Part shown: positions 1-5,338 of the stretch, piece after piece
Layout of the letters: each line of letters opens with the position of its first letter
How positions within the stretch are numbered: the stretch's first letter is position 1
Origin: Deltaproteobacteria bacterium
GTDB lineage: Bacteria; Myxococcota; Polyangia; Polyangiales; B10-G4
Direction of reading: 5' to 3'
Assembly (NCBI GenBank): GCA_019312705.1
Contig: JAFDCW010000139.1
Location: 1-8,319 of the forward strand
DNA length: 8,319 bases
Notes under the pieces: generated by a model
What the model was told of the DNA's origin: nothing
The model's database searches: none
Seen by the model: the letters and a program-made list of their open reading frames with translations, nothing else
Made by a program: the position numbers and the translations under genes

Positions 1-2
1 TC

Positions 3-1007
3 GTATGGGTGCTCCCGGTCGCCGGCGGCCAAGAGGTCGATATCGACGTGGCCGATCAATTGTTCTTTCAGTACCTCGCCGACCAAACCCGAGTGACGCT
101 CCAGGGTCCCGTGAGTTCGACCGGGGGCGGCGGCTTCGGCTGCTCGGCGTCTGACGGGGGCTCCGGCCCAACCGCCTCGAACGTCACGATCTACTCCCAA
201 GAGGTCGTCGGGCCCTACGAGACGGTCACCATCGGCGCCGATGACGCCGGCAGCCTCGTCGGCTGGTTGACGGACAACGACTACGCGGTCCCCGATACGC
301 TCCTGCCGACCATCGATCACTACGTCGCCCAGGACATGAACTTCGTTGTCCTCCGGCTCTCCCCGACGGCCGGCGTTTCACAGATGCAGCCGGTCCGAGT
401 CACCACTCCGGGCGCCCAGGTATCCTTCCCGTTGCGCATGATCGCGGCGGGCATCGGCACCACGGTCTCCCTCGAGCTCTTCCTGATCGCCGAGGGTCGC
501 TGGGAGGCGCAGAACTTCCCCAACGCCGAAGTCGACAGTGCCGACCTCTACTACGACTGGGCGACCGGCGCCTTCAACTACGACGACGTCGTCGCCGACG
601 TGCTCGCCTCGAACGACGGCCGGACCTGGCTCACCGAGTTCTCGTCGGCGATCTATCCACCCACGGCGTCTCAGTGGGTCACCTACGTGGACGGCGCCTA
701 TCACGGACCCCAGGGCGACTGGGACGTGGCGACGCGACACATCCCCGGCGCCGTGACCGTGACCCGAATGCGTGCCGAACTCCCGGCGAGCGCCCTCGCC
801 GACGATCTGGTGCTTCAAGCCTCGATGCTCGGAAGGCGCCCCGGCCGTATCCTCGTCAACAACGGGGTCAACGCCGACGTCTCGACGACCCCGGGTCGCA
901 CCAACTCGAACGAATCGCCGACGTCGTTCCTCTTCTCTCTCTTCTTCATCGCCTTCGCGGTGGCGGTGGTCGTGCGGCCCCGCCGGCGCGGGCGAACCCC
1001 GGCCTGA
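3..1007 (+). CDS. DUF2330 family envelope protein with C-terminal membrane anchor (5' end outside window)
   Basis: The frame is open from the left edge, so the first GTG (position 9) is not a believable start. The first visible residues, VWVLPV, match the conserved A/VWxLPVP stretch of DUF2330 proteins, which normally follows a signal peptide and a Cys-rich N-terminus; roughly 70-80 residues are probably missing. Other family-like segments follow: the FQYLADQTRV stretch, a Gly-rich loop with a single Cys (visible residue 47), a WLTDNDYAVP segment, then HYVAQDMNFVVLRL, FPLRMIA and TEF near the end of the domain. Visible residues 309-324 form a hydrophobic helix followed by RPRRRGR, giving a stop-transfer anchor with the domain predicted outside the cytoplasmic membrane. 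That tail resembles MYXO-CTERM sorting tails but has no Cys before the helix. The function of DUF2330 is unknown. Family call is from recall of the conserved pattern; the topology is inferred. Confidence 0.85.
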   Translation, partial: VWVLPVAGGQEVDIDVADQLFFQYLADQTRVTLQGPVSSTGGGGFGCSASDGGSGPTASNVTIYSQEVVGPYETVTIGADDAGSLVGWLTDNDYAVPDTLLPTIDHYVAQDMNFVVLRLSPTAGVSQMQPVRVTTPGAQVSFPLRMIAAGIGTTVSLELFLIAEGRWEAQNFPNAEVDSADLYYDWATGAFNYDDVVADVLASNDGRTWLTEFSSAIYPPTASQWVTYVDGAYHGPQGDWDVATRHIPGAVTVTRMRAELPASALADDLVLQASMLGRRPGRILVNNGVNADVSTTPGRTNSNESPTSFLFSLFFIAFAVAVVVRPRRRGRTPA

Positions 1008-1024
1008 GCGGGCTCGGGCGGTCA

Positions 1025-1055
1025 CACGGCTGCATGCTTCGCAGCATCAGCCGTG
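1025..1055 (+). terminator. Terminator-like hairpin after the DUF2330 gene
   Basis: An 8-bp stem (CACGGCTG at 1025-1032 with CAGCCGTG at 1048-1055) continues, after one bulged C, into a 4-bp ATGC/GCAT stem with a six-base loop. It begins 18 bases past the stop codon at 1005-1007. No T-run follows (CACCC comes next), so it is not a canonical intrinsic terminator. It could stabilise the 3' end or act with other factors. Confidence 0.45.
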
Positions 1056-1112
1056 CACCCATGGTTCATGGCACCGAGGGCACCGCTGGCGGCGTAGGGG
1101 CGCGCACAATTC

Positions 1113-1121
1113 TGGTATCTT
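1113..1121 (+). promoter_or_regulatory. Extended -10-like element upstream of the acyl-CoA ligase
   Basis: TG-G-TATCTT fits an extended -10 (TGnTATAAT-like). Transcription would begin near 1128, giving a leader of about 20 bases that includes the GGAG ribosome site at 1139-1142. No recognisable -35 hexamer is present at 16-18 bp, which is acceptable for an extended -10 promoter. Prediction by eye only. Confidence 0.4.
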
Positions 1122-1138
1122 CGGCGCCCCGTTCGATT

Positions 1139-1142
1139 GGAG
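1139..1142 (+). promoter_or_regulatory. Ribosome binding site that fixes the acyl-CoA ligase start
   Basis: GGAG lies six bases before ATG 1149. It selects this ATG over the in-frame TTG at 1137 and gives a protein that begins MSLNLG. Confidence 0.7.
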
Positions 1143-1148
1143 CAGACG

Positions 1149-2678
1149 ATGAGCCTGAATCTCGGAGTGGTCCTGCGCGAGAGCGCCAAGAAGAATCCCG
1201 ACCGGACGGCCCTCGTCATCGGTGAATCGACGCTCTCCTATGGCGTGCTGCATGACTATGTGCAGCGCTTCGCCGGCGCCCTCGAAAAACTCGGCGTCGG
1301 ACGCGGCCAGCACGTGGCGTTGATGCTCCCGAACGTGCCCCAGTTCACCATCGCCTACTACGGCGCCCACTACGTCGGTGCGCCGGTCGTCCCGATGAAC
1401 GTGCTGCTCGCCCCGGACGAGGTCACCTACCATCTCGATGACTCCGACGCGGTGGCGCTGATCGTCTGGGAGGGTTTCCTGGAGCAAGCCCAGGCGGGCT
1501 TCGCCCGAGCCGAGTACTGCAAACATCTGATCGTCGCCAAGGCCGATCCGTCAGACGTCTCCGCCCCCGAAGGCGCGCACAACATGACCGCCCTCATCGG
1601 TACTTCGCAGCCGGTCACCGAGCTGCCCGACACGATGCCCGACGATACGGCGGTGATGCTCTACACGTCCGGGACGACGGGCCGCCCCAAGGGCGCCGAG
1701 CTCACCCACTTCAACATGTTCTACAACGCGGAGTACGCCGGCACGAAGCTCATGCCCATGCACGAGGGCACGGTTGCCCTCGGCACGCTGCCGCTCTTTC
1801 ATAGCTTCGGCCAGACGGTGATCCAGAACGCCGTGCTCGGGGCCGGGGGCACGGTGGTGCTGCTGCCGCGCTTCGATCCCGACGCGGCCTTCGGCCTCAT
1901 GCAAAAGCATCGAGTCACGCTCTTCGCGGGGGTTCCGACCATGTACTTTGCGCTCTTGCACCACGCGAAAGCGGGCGAATACGACATTTCGAGCCTCGAG
2001 CTATGCGTCTCCGGCGGGGCGGCGATGCCGGTCGAGGTCATGAAGGCCTTCGACGAGAAGCACGGGGTGAGCATCCTCGAGGGCTACGGGCTCAGCGAGA
2101 CGTCACCGGTCGCCAGTTTCAACGTTCACGATCGTCCGAAGAAGGCGGGCAGCATCGGCCTGCCGATTTGGGGAGTCGAGCTCCGCCTCGAAAAGGATGA
2201 CGGCACGGTGGTGACCGAGAGCGGCGAGCCCGGGGAGATCTGCATCCGCGGCCACAACATCATGAAGGGCTACTACAAGCGCCCCGAGGCCAACGCCGAG
2301 GCGATCAAGGGCGGATGGTTCCATAGTGGCGACATCGGAACGCGCGATGACGAGGGCTACTACTTCATCGTCGACCGCAAGAAGGACATGATCATTCGCG
2401 GCGGCTTCAACGTGTACCCCCGGGAGATCGAGGAGGTCCTCTACGCGCATCCGGCGGTCGCCGAAGCAGCCGTCCTCGGGGTCCCCCACGACAGTCACGG
2501 CGAAGAGGTCAAGGCGGTGATCGCCCTCAAGGCCGGCCAGACCACCGACGAGGCGGCCATCATCGCCTACTGCAAAGAGAAGCTCGCGGCGTACAAGTAC
2601 CCGCGCGTCGTCGAGATCATCGACGCCTTGCCCAAGGGACCGACGGGCAAGATTCTGAAGCGAGAACTGCGCGGCTGA
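1149..2678 (+). CDS. AMP-forming acyl-CoA synthetase (fatty acid--CoA ligase type)
   Basis: This 509-residue enzyme belongs to the ANL adenylating superfamily. It activates a carboxylic acid with ATP to an acyl-adenylate and transfers it to CoA, in the cytoplasm or at the inner membrane. Core motifs are all present in order: the P-loop YTSGTTGRPKG (172-182), EGYGLSET (311-318), HSGD (392-395), the hinge segment DRKKDMIIRGG (409-419) leading into FNVYPREIEEVL, and PTGK near the C-terminus with the catalytic Lys at 501. Length is normal for the short bacterial long-chain or medium-chain acyl-CoA ligases. The substrate cannot be read from sequence. ATG 1149 is preferred to the in-frame TTG at 1137 because GGAG (1139-1142) sits six bases before it and would lie inside the coding region of the longer form. 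It is transcribed alone, with a 141-bp gap upstream and 49 bp downstream. No partner beta-oxidation gene is in the window. Confidence 0.95.
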   Translation: MSLNLGVVLRESAKKNPDRTALVIGESTLSYGVLHDYVQRFAGALEKLGVGRGQHVALMLPNVPQFTIAYYGAHYVGAPVVPMNVLLAPDEVTYHLDDSDAVALIVWEGFLEQAQAGFARAEYCKHLIVAKADPSDVSAPEGAHNMTALIGTSQPVTELPDTMPDDTAVMLYTSGTTGRPKGAELTHFNMFYNAEYAGTKLMPMHEGTVALGTLPLFHSFGQTVIQNAVLGAGGTVVLLPRFDPDAAFGLMQKHRVTLFAGVPTMYFALLHHAKAGEYDISSLELCVSGGAAMPVEVMKAFDEKHGVSILEGYGLSETSPVASFNVHDRPKKAGSIGLPIWGVELRLEKDDGTVVTESGEPGEICIRGHNIMKGYYKRPEANAEAIKGGWFHSGDIGTRDDEGYYFIVDRKKDMIIRGGFNVYPREIEEVLYAHPAVAEAAVLGVPHDSHGEEVKAVIALKAGQTTDEAAIIAYCKEKLAAYKYPRVVEIIDALPKGPTGKILKRELRG

Positions 2679-2727
2679 AGGCGAGGGGCCATCGCCGCCG
2701 CGTCACGAGGACCGGCGGTGCGTCGCG

Positions 2728-3885
2728 ATGAACGGCGCCGATGCGAACGTCGAGCCTCGGACCGCAGCCCGTGCTAAGTACTCGAACGTGCACCAAGCGG
2801 TAGCCGCGCTCTTCCTGGTAGGGTCCCTCGCCGTCATGACGGCCTGTGGGGATGATGGGCCCCCCGTCGGGCCCGATGCCGGCGACGGCGGCACGGACGG
2901 GGGCCTCTGCGTTCCCGAGAGCTACCCCCCGGACCCCGGCGCGTGCACGGCCGACCCCACCGACTACGCGCCCGGCAACGGCGCCTACGACCCGTGCGTC
3001 AGCGACCAGGGGCGCTACGTTCCGATCGAGTCGACAATCAGCTCGGTCGGGAGGGTTCGGGCTTTCGAAGAGATCGCCGCTCTTCTTTTCGACCCAACGC
3101 GCGATCCGTCGACCGCCGACTTCACGGATGCACGGCGGATCTACCAGGAAGACGAAGGCCTCGACTCTCGCGTGGTGCGTCGCTACGACCCGCACTTCGA
3201 CGTTCCGGCGGGGACGGACTGCACGTTCGCCGGCGTGCCCGCTTCGTTCCCCGACTATTGCGTCGGCCCGGCCCGGATTCAGCCCACCACCCTCGACGCG
3301 CTCAACGCCGGCATCGCAGGGGAGTCGCCGCGACGAAACGCGGGTCGCGTCGAGGGGGCTCTCCTGGCCTTCCTCTATGTCTCGACCTTCAAGGAGAGCC
3401 TGACCTGCACGACGAAGGCGAAGGATTGTGATTCGAGCTGGGCCTACTACACGGGTGGTGAACCGGCCCGGTGTGGCATCGGCCTCTCGCGCTACGTGGC
3501 AGAAGCAGACCCCTACTCTCACGATCGCGCCTGGGACGGCGCCCTCGCCCTCCGCTGTTGGCGCGACTTGGACGACGCCGAGGTGGCGACCGATCTCGCC
3601 CTCCGAGACCGCGCCCGGACCCAATATGACCGTGCGCTCCTCAACGGTGTGGCGCGGCTGGTCGAGGCTCGCATCGCCCAGGCGGATCTGGCTACGGACA
3701 GCGCCGAGCAGTCGTACTATTGGGGCTCAGCCACCACCCTCGGGGCGATCCTAGACCGCGAAATGTCTGCGCGGTCCCCGACCGACGCCGCGGCACTCCG
3801 GGAAGAACTCGCCCACGAGAGCGCCACGGATGCCGATCTGGCCCGGGCCGCAGATGCGATCGACGCCGTTTTCGACTGCCCCTGA
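2728..3885 (+). CDS. Uncharacterised lipoprotein with Asp/Gly linker and ten extra cysteines
   Basis: I do not recognise a named family. From ATG 2728 the product has 385 residues. A hydrophobic segment (residues 24-37) leads to a lipobox-like MTAC with the lipidated Cys at 40, then an Asp/Gly/Pro linker (about 41-59), a style common in Myxococcota lipoproteins. The remaining domain holds ten Cys, an even number suited to disulfides in an oxidising compartment. It also holds a striking CDSSWAYYTGG block (234-244), a region around WDGALALRCWRDLD, and a helical Ala/Arg/Asp-rich C-terminal third ending FDCP. The start is uncertain. ATG 2728 gives an unusually long charged n-region and only a weak GGCGG upstream. 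The in-frame GTG at 2788 gives a 19-residue signal with no Lys/Arg, but lies seven bases after an extended -10-like element. Outer-membrane or periplasmic location is inferred from the lipobox; no function is proposed. Confidence 0.85.
   Translation: MNGADANVEPRTAARAKYSNVHQAVAALFLVGSLAVMTACGDDGPPVGPDAGDGGTDGGLCVPESYPPDPGACTADPTDYAPGNGAYDPCVSDQGRYVPIESTISSVGRVRAFEEIAALLFDPTRDPSTADFTDARRIYQEDEGLDSRVVRRYDPHFDVPAGTDCTFAGVPASFPDYCVGPARIQPTTLDALNAGIAGESPRRNAGRVEGALLAFLYVSTFKESLTCTTKAKDCDSSWAYYTGGEPARCGIGLSRYVAEADPYSHDRAWDGALALRCWRDLDDAEVATDLALRDRARTQYDRALLNGVARLVEARIAQADLATDSAEQSYYWGSATTLGAILDREMSARSPTDAAALREELAHESATDADLARAADAIDAVFDCP
2772..2780 (+). promoter_or_regulatory. Extended -10-like element inside the 5' end of the lipoprotein ORF
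   Basis: TG-C-TAAGTA is a poor match to TATAAT, though it has the extended TG. Seven bases separate it from the in-frame GTG at 2788. If used, the transcript would start at or next to that codon and translation would be leaderless, making the ATG at 2728 a false start. Confidence 0.3.
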
Positions 3886-3895
3886 GGCACGCCGA

Positions 3896-3908
3896 CGCCC
3901 ATCGGGCG
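3896..3908 (+). other. Short GC hairpin after the lipoprotein stop
   Basis: A perfect 5-bp stem CGCCC/GGGCG with a three-base ATC loop begins 11 bases after the stop codon. There is no T-run. It could be a weak terminator or 3'-end structure, or chance in GC-rich DNA. Confidence 0.3.
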
Positions 3909-3932
3909 ACATTCGAAGACAATTGATGACGA

Positions 3933-3938
3933 TATAGT
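3933..3938 (+). promoter_or_regulatory. -10 hexamer TATAGT of the acidic lipoprotein gene
   Basis: TATAGT is the best -10 match in the window (five of six bases) and stands in a locally AT-richer stretch. Transcription would start near 3945, giving a leader of about 70 bases before ATG 4014. No clear -35 hexamer is seen at 16-18 bp. Confidence 0.5.
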
Positions 3939-3961
3939 GCTTCTGTGCCAAAGGGCCTTAG

Positions 3962-3977
3962 TCCAGGCTTTCCTGGA
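3962..3977 (+). other. Small hairpin in the 5' leader of the acidic lipoprotein gene
   Basis: TCCAGG (3962-3967) and CCTGGA (3972-3977) pair perfectly around a CTTT loop. It sits in the predicted leader, about 26 bases before the ribosome site at 4004-4007. It may be a stability element. It is too small to call a riboswitch, and no attenuator-like alternative pairing was found by eye. Confidence 0.35.
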
Positions 3978-4013
3978 GTTCACTACAGCTCATCAACCAC
4001 CACGAGGATCGTC

Positions 4014-4256
4014 ATGAAGACTCTTACCACCCTTTTCATCGCCGCTTTGACGGCCCTCGCCATGGCTTGTGGCGGTTCCGCCGACGCCGAGACCGCTGAG
4101 TCCCAGAGCGCTGGCGACGAGACGAGCACCGGCGACGAGATGGCCGGCGACGAGACCGGCGACGAGTACGCCGACGAAGACATGGGCGACGAAGGCGTCG
4201 CTGATGATGGCATGGGCGACGAAGAGATGCCCGCCGAGGAAGACGCTCCCGAGTGA
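4014..4256 (+). CDS. Small, extremely acidic lipoprotein with GDE repeats
   Basis: This 80-residue product has a clear signal peptide: MK, then a hydrophobic run to residue 18, with Cys 19 in the ALAMAC context, an acceptable but not ideal lipobox. The predicted mature part (62 residues) contains 12 Asp and 13 Glu and no Lys, Arg or His, so it is almost certainly disordered and highly negatively charged. Gly-Asp-Glu occurs six times, encoded by six near-identical 9-base units. The start is ATG 4014: GAGG at 4004-4007 lies six bases upstream, and the signal peptide begins here; the longer in-frame GTG at 3945 would put about 23 residues before the signal. The gene is monocistronic, with its own promoter candidate and a strong terminator. 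Cation binding or a surface-charge role is conceivable but not shown. No family was recognised. Confidence 0.8.
   Translation: MKTLTTLFIAALTALAMACGGSADAETAESQSAGDETSTGDEMAGDETGDEYADEDMGDEGVADDGMGDEEMPAEEDAPE
4113..4223 (+). repeat. Six near-identical 9-base units encoding Gly-Asp-Glu
   Basis: GGCGACGAG occurs at 4113, 4131, 4146 and 4158, and the variant GGCGACGAA at 4185 and 4215. All spacings are multiples of three (18, 15, 12, 27, 30), so the units stay in frame. The conserved DNA, not just the amino acids, suggests expansion by slippage or unequal recombination. Confidence 0.75.
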
Positions 4257-4278
4257 GCTGAGCACGGCTTCGGCCGAG

Positions 4279-4316
4279 ACGGCACCGGCGCAACCGCGGC
4301 GGTGCCGTTCTTTTTT
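4279..4316 (+). terminator. Rho-independent terminator of the acidic lipoprotein gene
   Basis: A perfect 9-bp stem ACGGCACCG (4279-4287) / CGGTGCCGT (4300-4308), with further GCG/CGC pairing possible in the loop, is followed by TTCTTTTTT. It starts 22 bases after the stop codon. The T-run is present only in the plus direction. A small CGGC-TTCG-GCCG tetraloop hairpin (4265-4276) precedes it. The gshB stop codon (TAA, 4315-4317 on the minus strand) lies at the end of the T-run. Confidence 0.92.
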
Positions 4317-5280
4317 AACGAGAAGGCGACGAGGGAATGGGCTTCACCTTCGCCTCGAGGGCGGCTACGACCTTCGCTTCGAGGTCTTCGCCGCCGAGGC
4401 GCGACGCCTGCTGGATGCCGGTTGGGCTCGTGACGTTGACCTCGGTGAGGTAGCGGCCGATGACGTCGATGCCGACGAAGAAGAGGCCGTCCTCCCGGAG
4501 ACGTGGCCCCATCGCGGCGCAGATCTCCCGGTCGCGGTCGTCGAGGTCGGCCTTCACCACCGTGCCGCCGACGTGAATGTTGCTTCGCACATCGCCCCCC
4601 TGAGGTACGCGGAGGATGGCGCCGATGGGCTCGCCCTCGAGCAGCAAGATGCGCTTGTCGCCTTCGCTCACCTCCGGGATCAACTGCTGGACGACCGCGA
4701 CGCGCCCGCCGCCGTGGGTCACGGCCTCGATCAGGCCCCGGACGTTCTTGTCGCCGAGACCGATGGCATAGACGCTCGCCCCGCCGTGGCCGTCGACTGG
4801 CTTGATGATCGCCTCGCCGCCGAGCTCTTCGAGGAAGCGGCGGATGCGCGCCTCGTCCGAGGTGATGATGGTGCGCGGCATGAACGGCGCGAAGTGATGC
4901 GTGTAGAGCTTTTCGTTGGCGTCCCGGAGCGCGCGCGGATCGTTGACGACCACGGTTTTTTCATCCCGGAGATGCTCGAGGATGAGCGTCAGCCACAGGT
5001 AGGGCCCGTCGAAGGGTGGGTCTTTGCGCAAGAAGACGACGTCGATGTCGCCAAGGAAGACCTCGGTTGGATCACCGAGGGTGAGGGGCGCCGTGGGGTC
5101 GCGACGGGGCTCGGCTGAACGAATCATGGCGACGGGTCGGTCACCATCGAGCCATACATCTTGGGCCCGACAATAGTCGACCCGATGACCCCGGGCCGTG
5201 GCCGCGAGCATCAAGCCGAAGGTCGTGTCTTCGTCGACGATGATCGTCGACGGCGGATCCATGACGAAGAGCAGGCGCAT
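4315..5280 (-). CDS. gshB: Glutathione synthetase, prokaryotic ATP-grasp type
   Basis: The enzyme joins gamma-glutamylcysteine and glycine with ATP to make glutathione, the second step of glutathione synthesis, in the cytoplasm. The 321-residue product aligns through its length with E. coli GshB (about 316). The N-terminal domain opens MRLLFVMDPP and carries RKDPPFD (85-91) and NDPRALRDANEKL. The ATP-grasp domain carries KPVDGHGGAS (160-169), GDKR (207-210), RVPQGGDVRSN (224-234) and the metal/ATP-binding EVNVTSPTG (280-288). The frame stays open to 5490, but those extra 70 residues are Arg/Ser-rich, have no family counterpart and overlap the divergent kinase, so ATG 5280 is chosen. A -10-like TATCAT ends eight bases before this ATG with no clear Shine-Dalgarno site. 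The gene converges with the acidic lipoprotein and shows no terminator of its own. gshA is not in the window. Confidence 0.96.
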   Translation of the reverse strand: MRLLFVMDPPSTIIVDEDTTFGLMLAATARGHRVDYCRAQDVWLDGDRPVAMIRSAEPRRDPTAPLTLGDPTEVFLGDIDVVFLRKDPPFDGPYLWLTLILEHLRDEKTVVVNDPRALRDANEKLYTHHFAPFMPRTIITSDEARIRRFLEELGGEAIIKPVDGHGGASVYAIGLGDKNVRGLIEAVTHGGGRVAVVQQLIPEVSEGDKRILLLEGEPIGAILRVPQGGDVRSNIHVGGTVVKADLDDRDREICAAMGPRLREDGLFFVGIDVIGRYLTEVNVTSPTGIQQASRLGGEDLEAKVVAALEAKVKPIPSSPSR

Positions 5281-5288
5281 CGCCGCCA

Positions 5289-5317
5289 ATGATAGCGCCG
5301 AGAAGGAAGGATCATAA
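5289..5317 (-). promoter_or_regulatory. gshB promoter candidate
   Basis: Read on the minus strand, TTATGA (5317-5312) is a moderate -35 match and TATCAT (5294-5289) a good -10, separated by 17 bp. The -10 ends eight bases before ATG 5280, so the transcript would start at or within about two bases of the start codon. It overlaps the region needed by the divergent kinase promoter. Confidence 0.5.
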
Positions 5318-5326
5318 GCCCGGCCA

Positions 5327-5335
5327 TGGTATGAA
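5327..5335 (+). promoter_or_regulatory. Extended -10-like element of the kinase gene
   Basis: TG-G-TATGAA fits an extended -10. A start site six to seven bases downstream falls on the second of two consecutive ATG codons (5339, 5342), which predicts a leaderless message beginning at ATG 5342. No Shine-Dalgarno site lies at a suitable distance; the nearest purine run (GGAAGG, 5305-5310) is about 28 bases from the first ATG. Confidence 0.4.
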
Positions 5336-5338
5336 TTC

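Noticed and set aside
378..1025. Minus-strand frame of 215 codons
   Set aside because: It is antisense to the DUF2330 gene; composition is Arg/Gly/Val-rich and the plus frame has clear family features.
2680..2696. Hairpin GGCGA/TCGCC after the acyl-CoA ligase
   Set aside because: Only five base pairs with a seven-base loop and no T-run; expected by chance in GC-rich sequence.
2617..3624. Minus-strand frame of 335 codons
   Set aside because: It is antisense to the lipoprotein gene, which has a signal peptide and lipobox; the antisense product is Arg/Val/Gly-rich with no motif.
3945..4013. GTG 3945 as start of the acidic lipoprotein
   Set aside because: It would put about 23 residues before a normal MK-type signal peptide; GAGG before ATG 4014 and the signal sequence favour the shorter form.
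3945..4013. Riboswitch or attenuator in the acidic lipoprotein leader
   Set aside because: Only one six-bp hairpin was found, with no known aptamer pattern and no competing terminator or anti-Shine-Dalgarno pairing.
4069..5118. Plus-strand frame of 349 codons
   Set aside because: It is a second frame of the acidic lipoprotein followed by the antisense of gshB, runs across the strong terminator, and shows no family motif.
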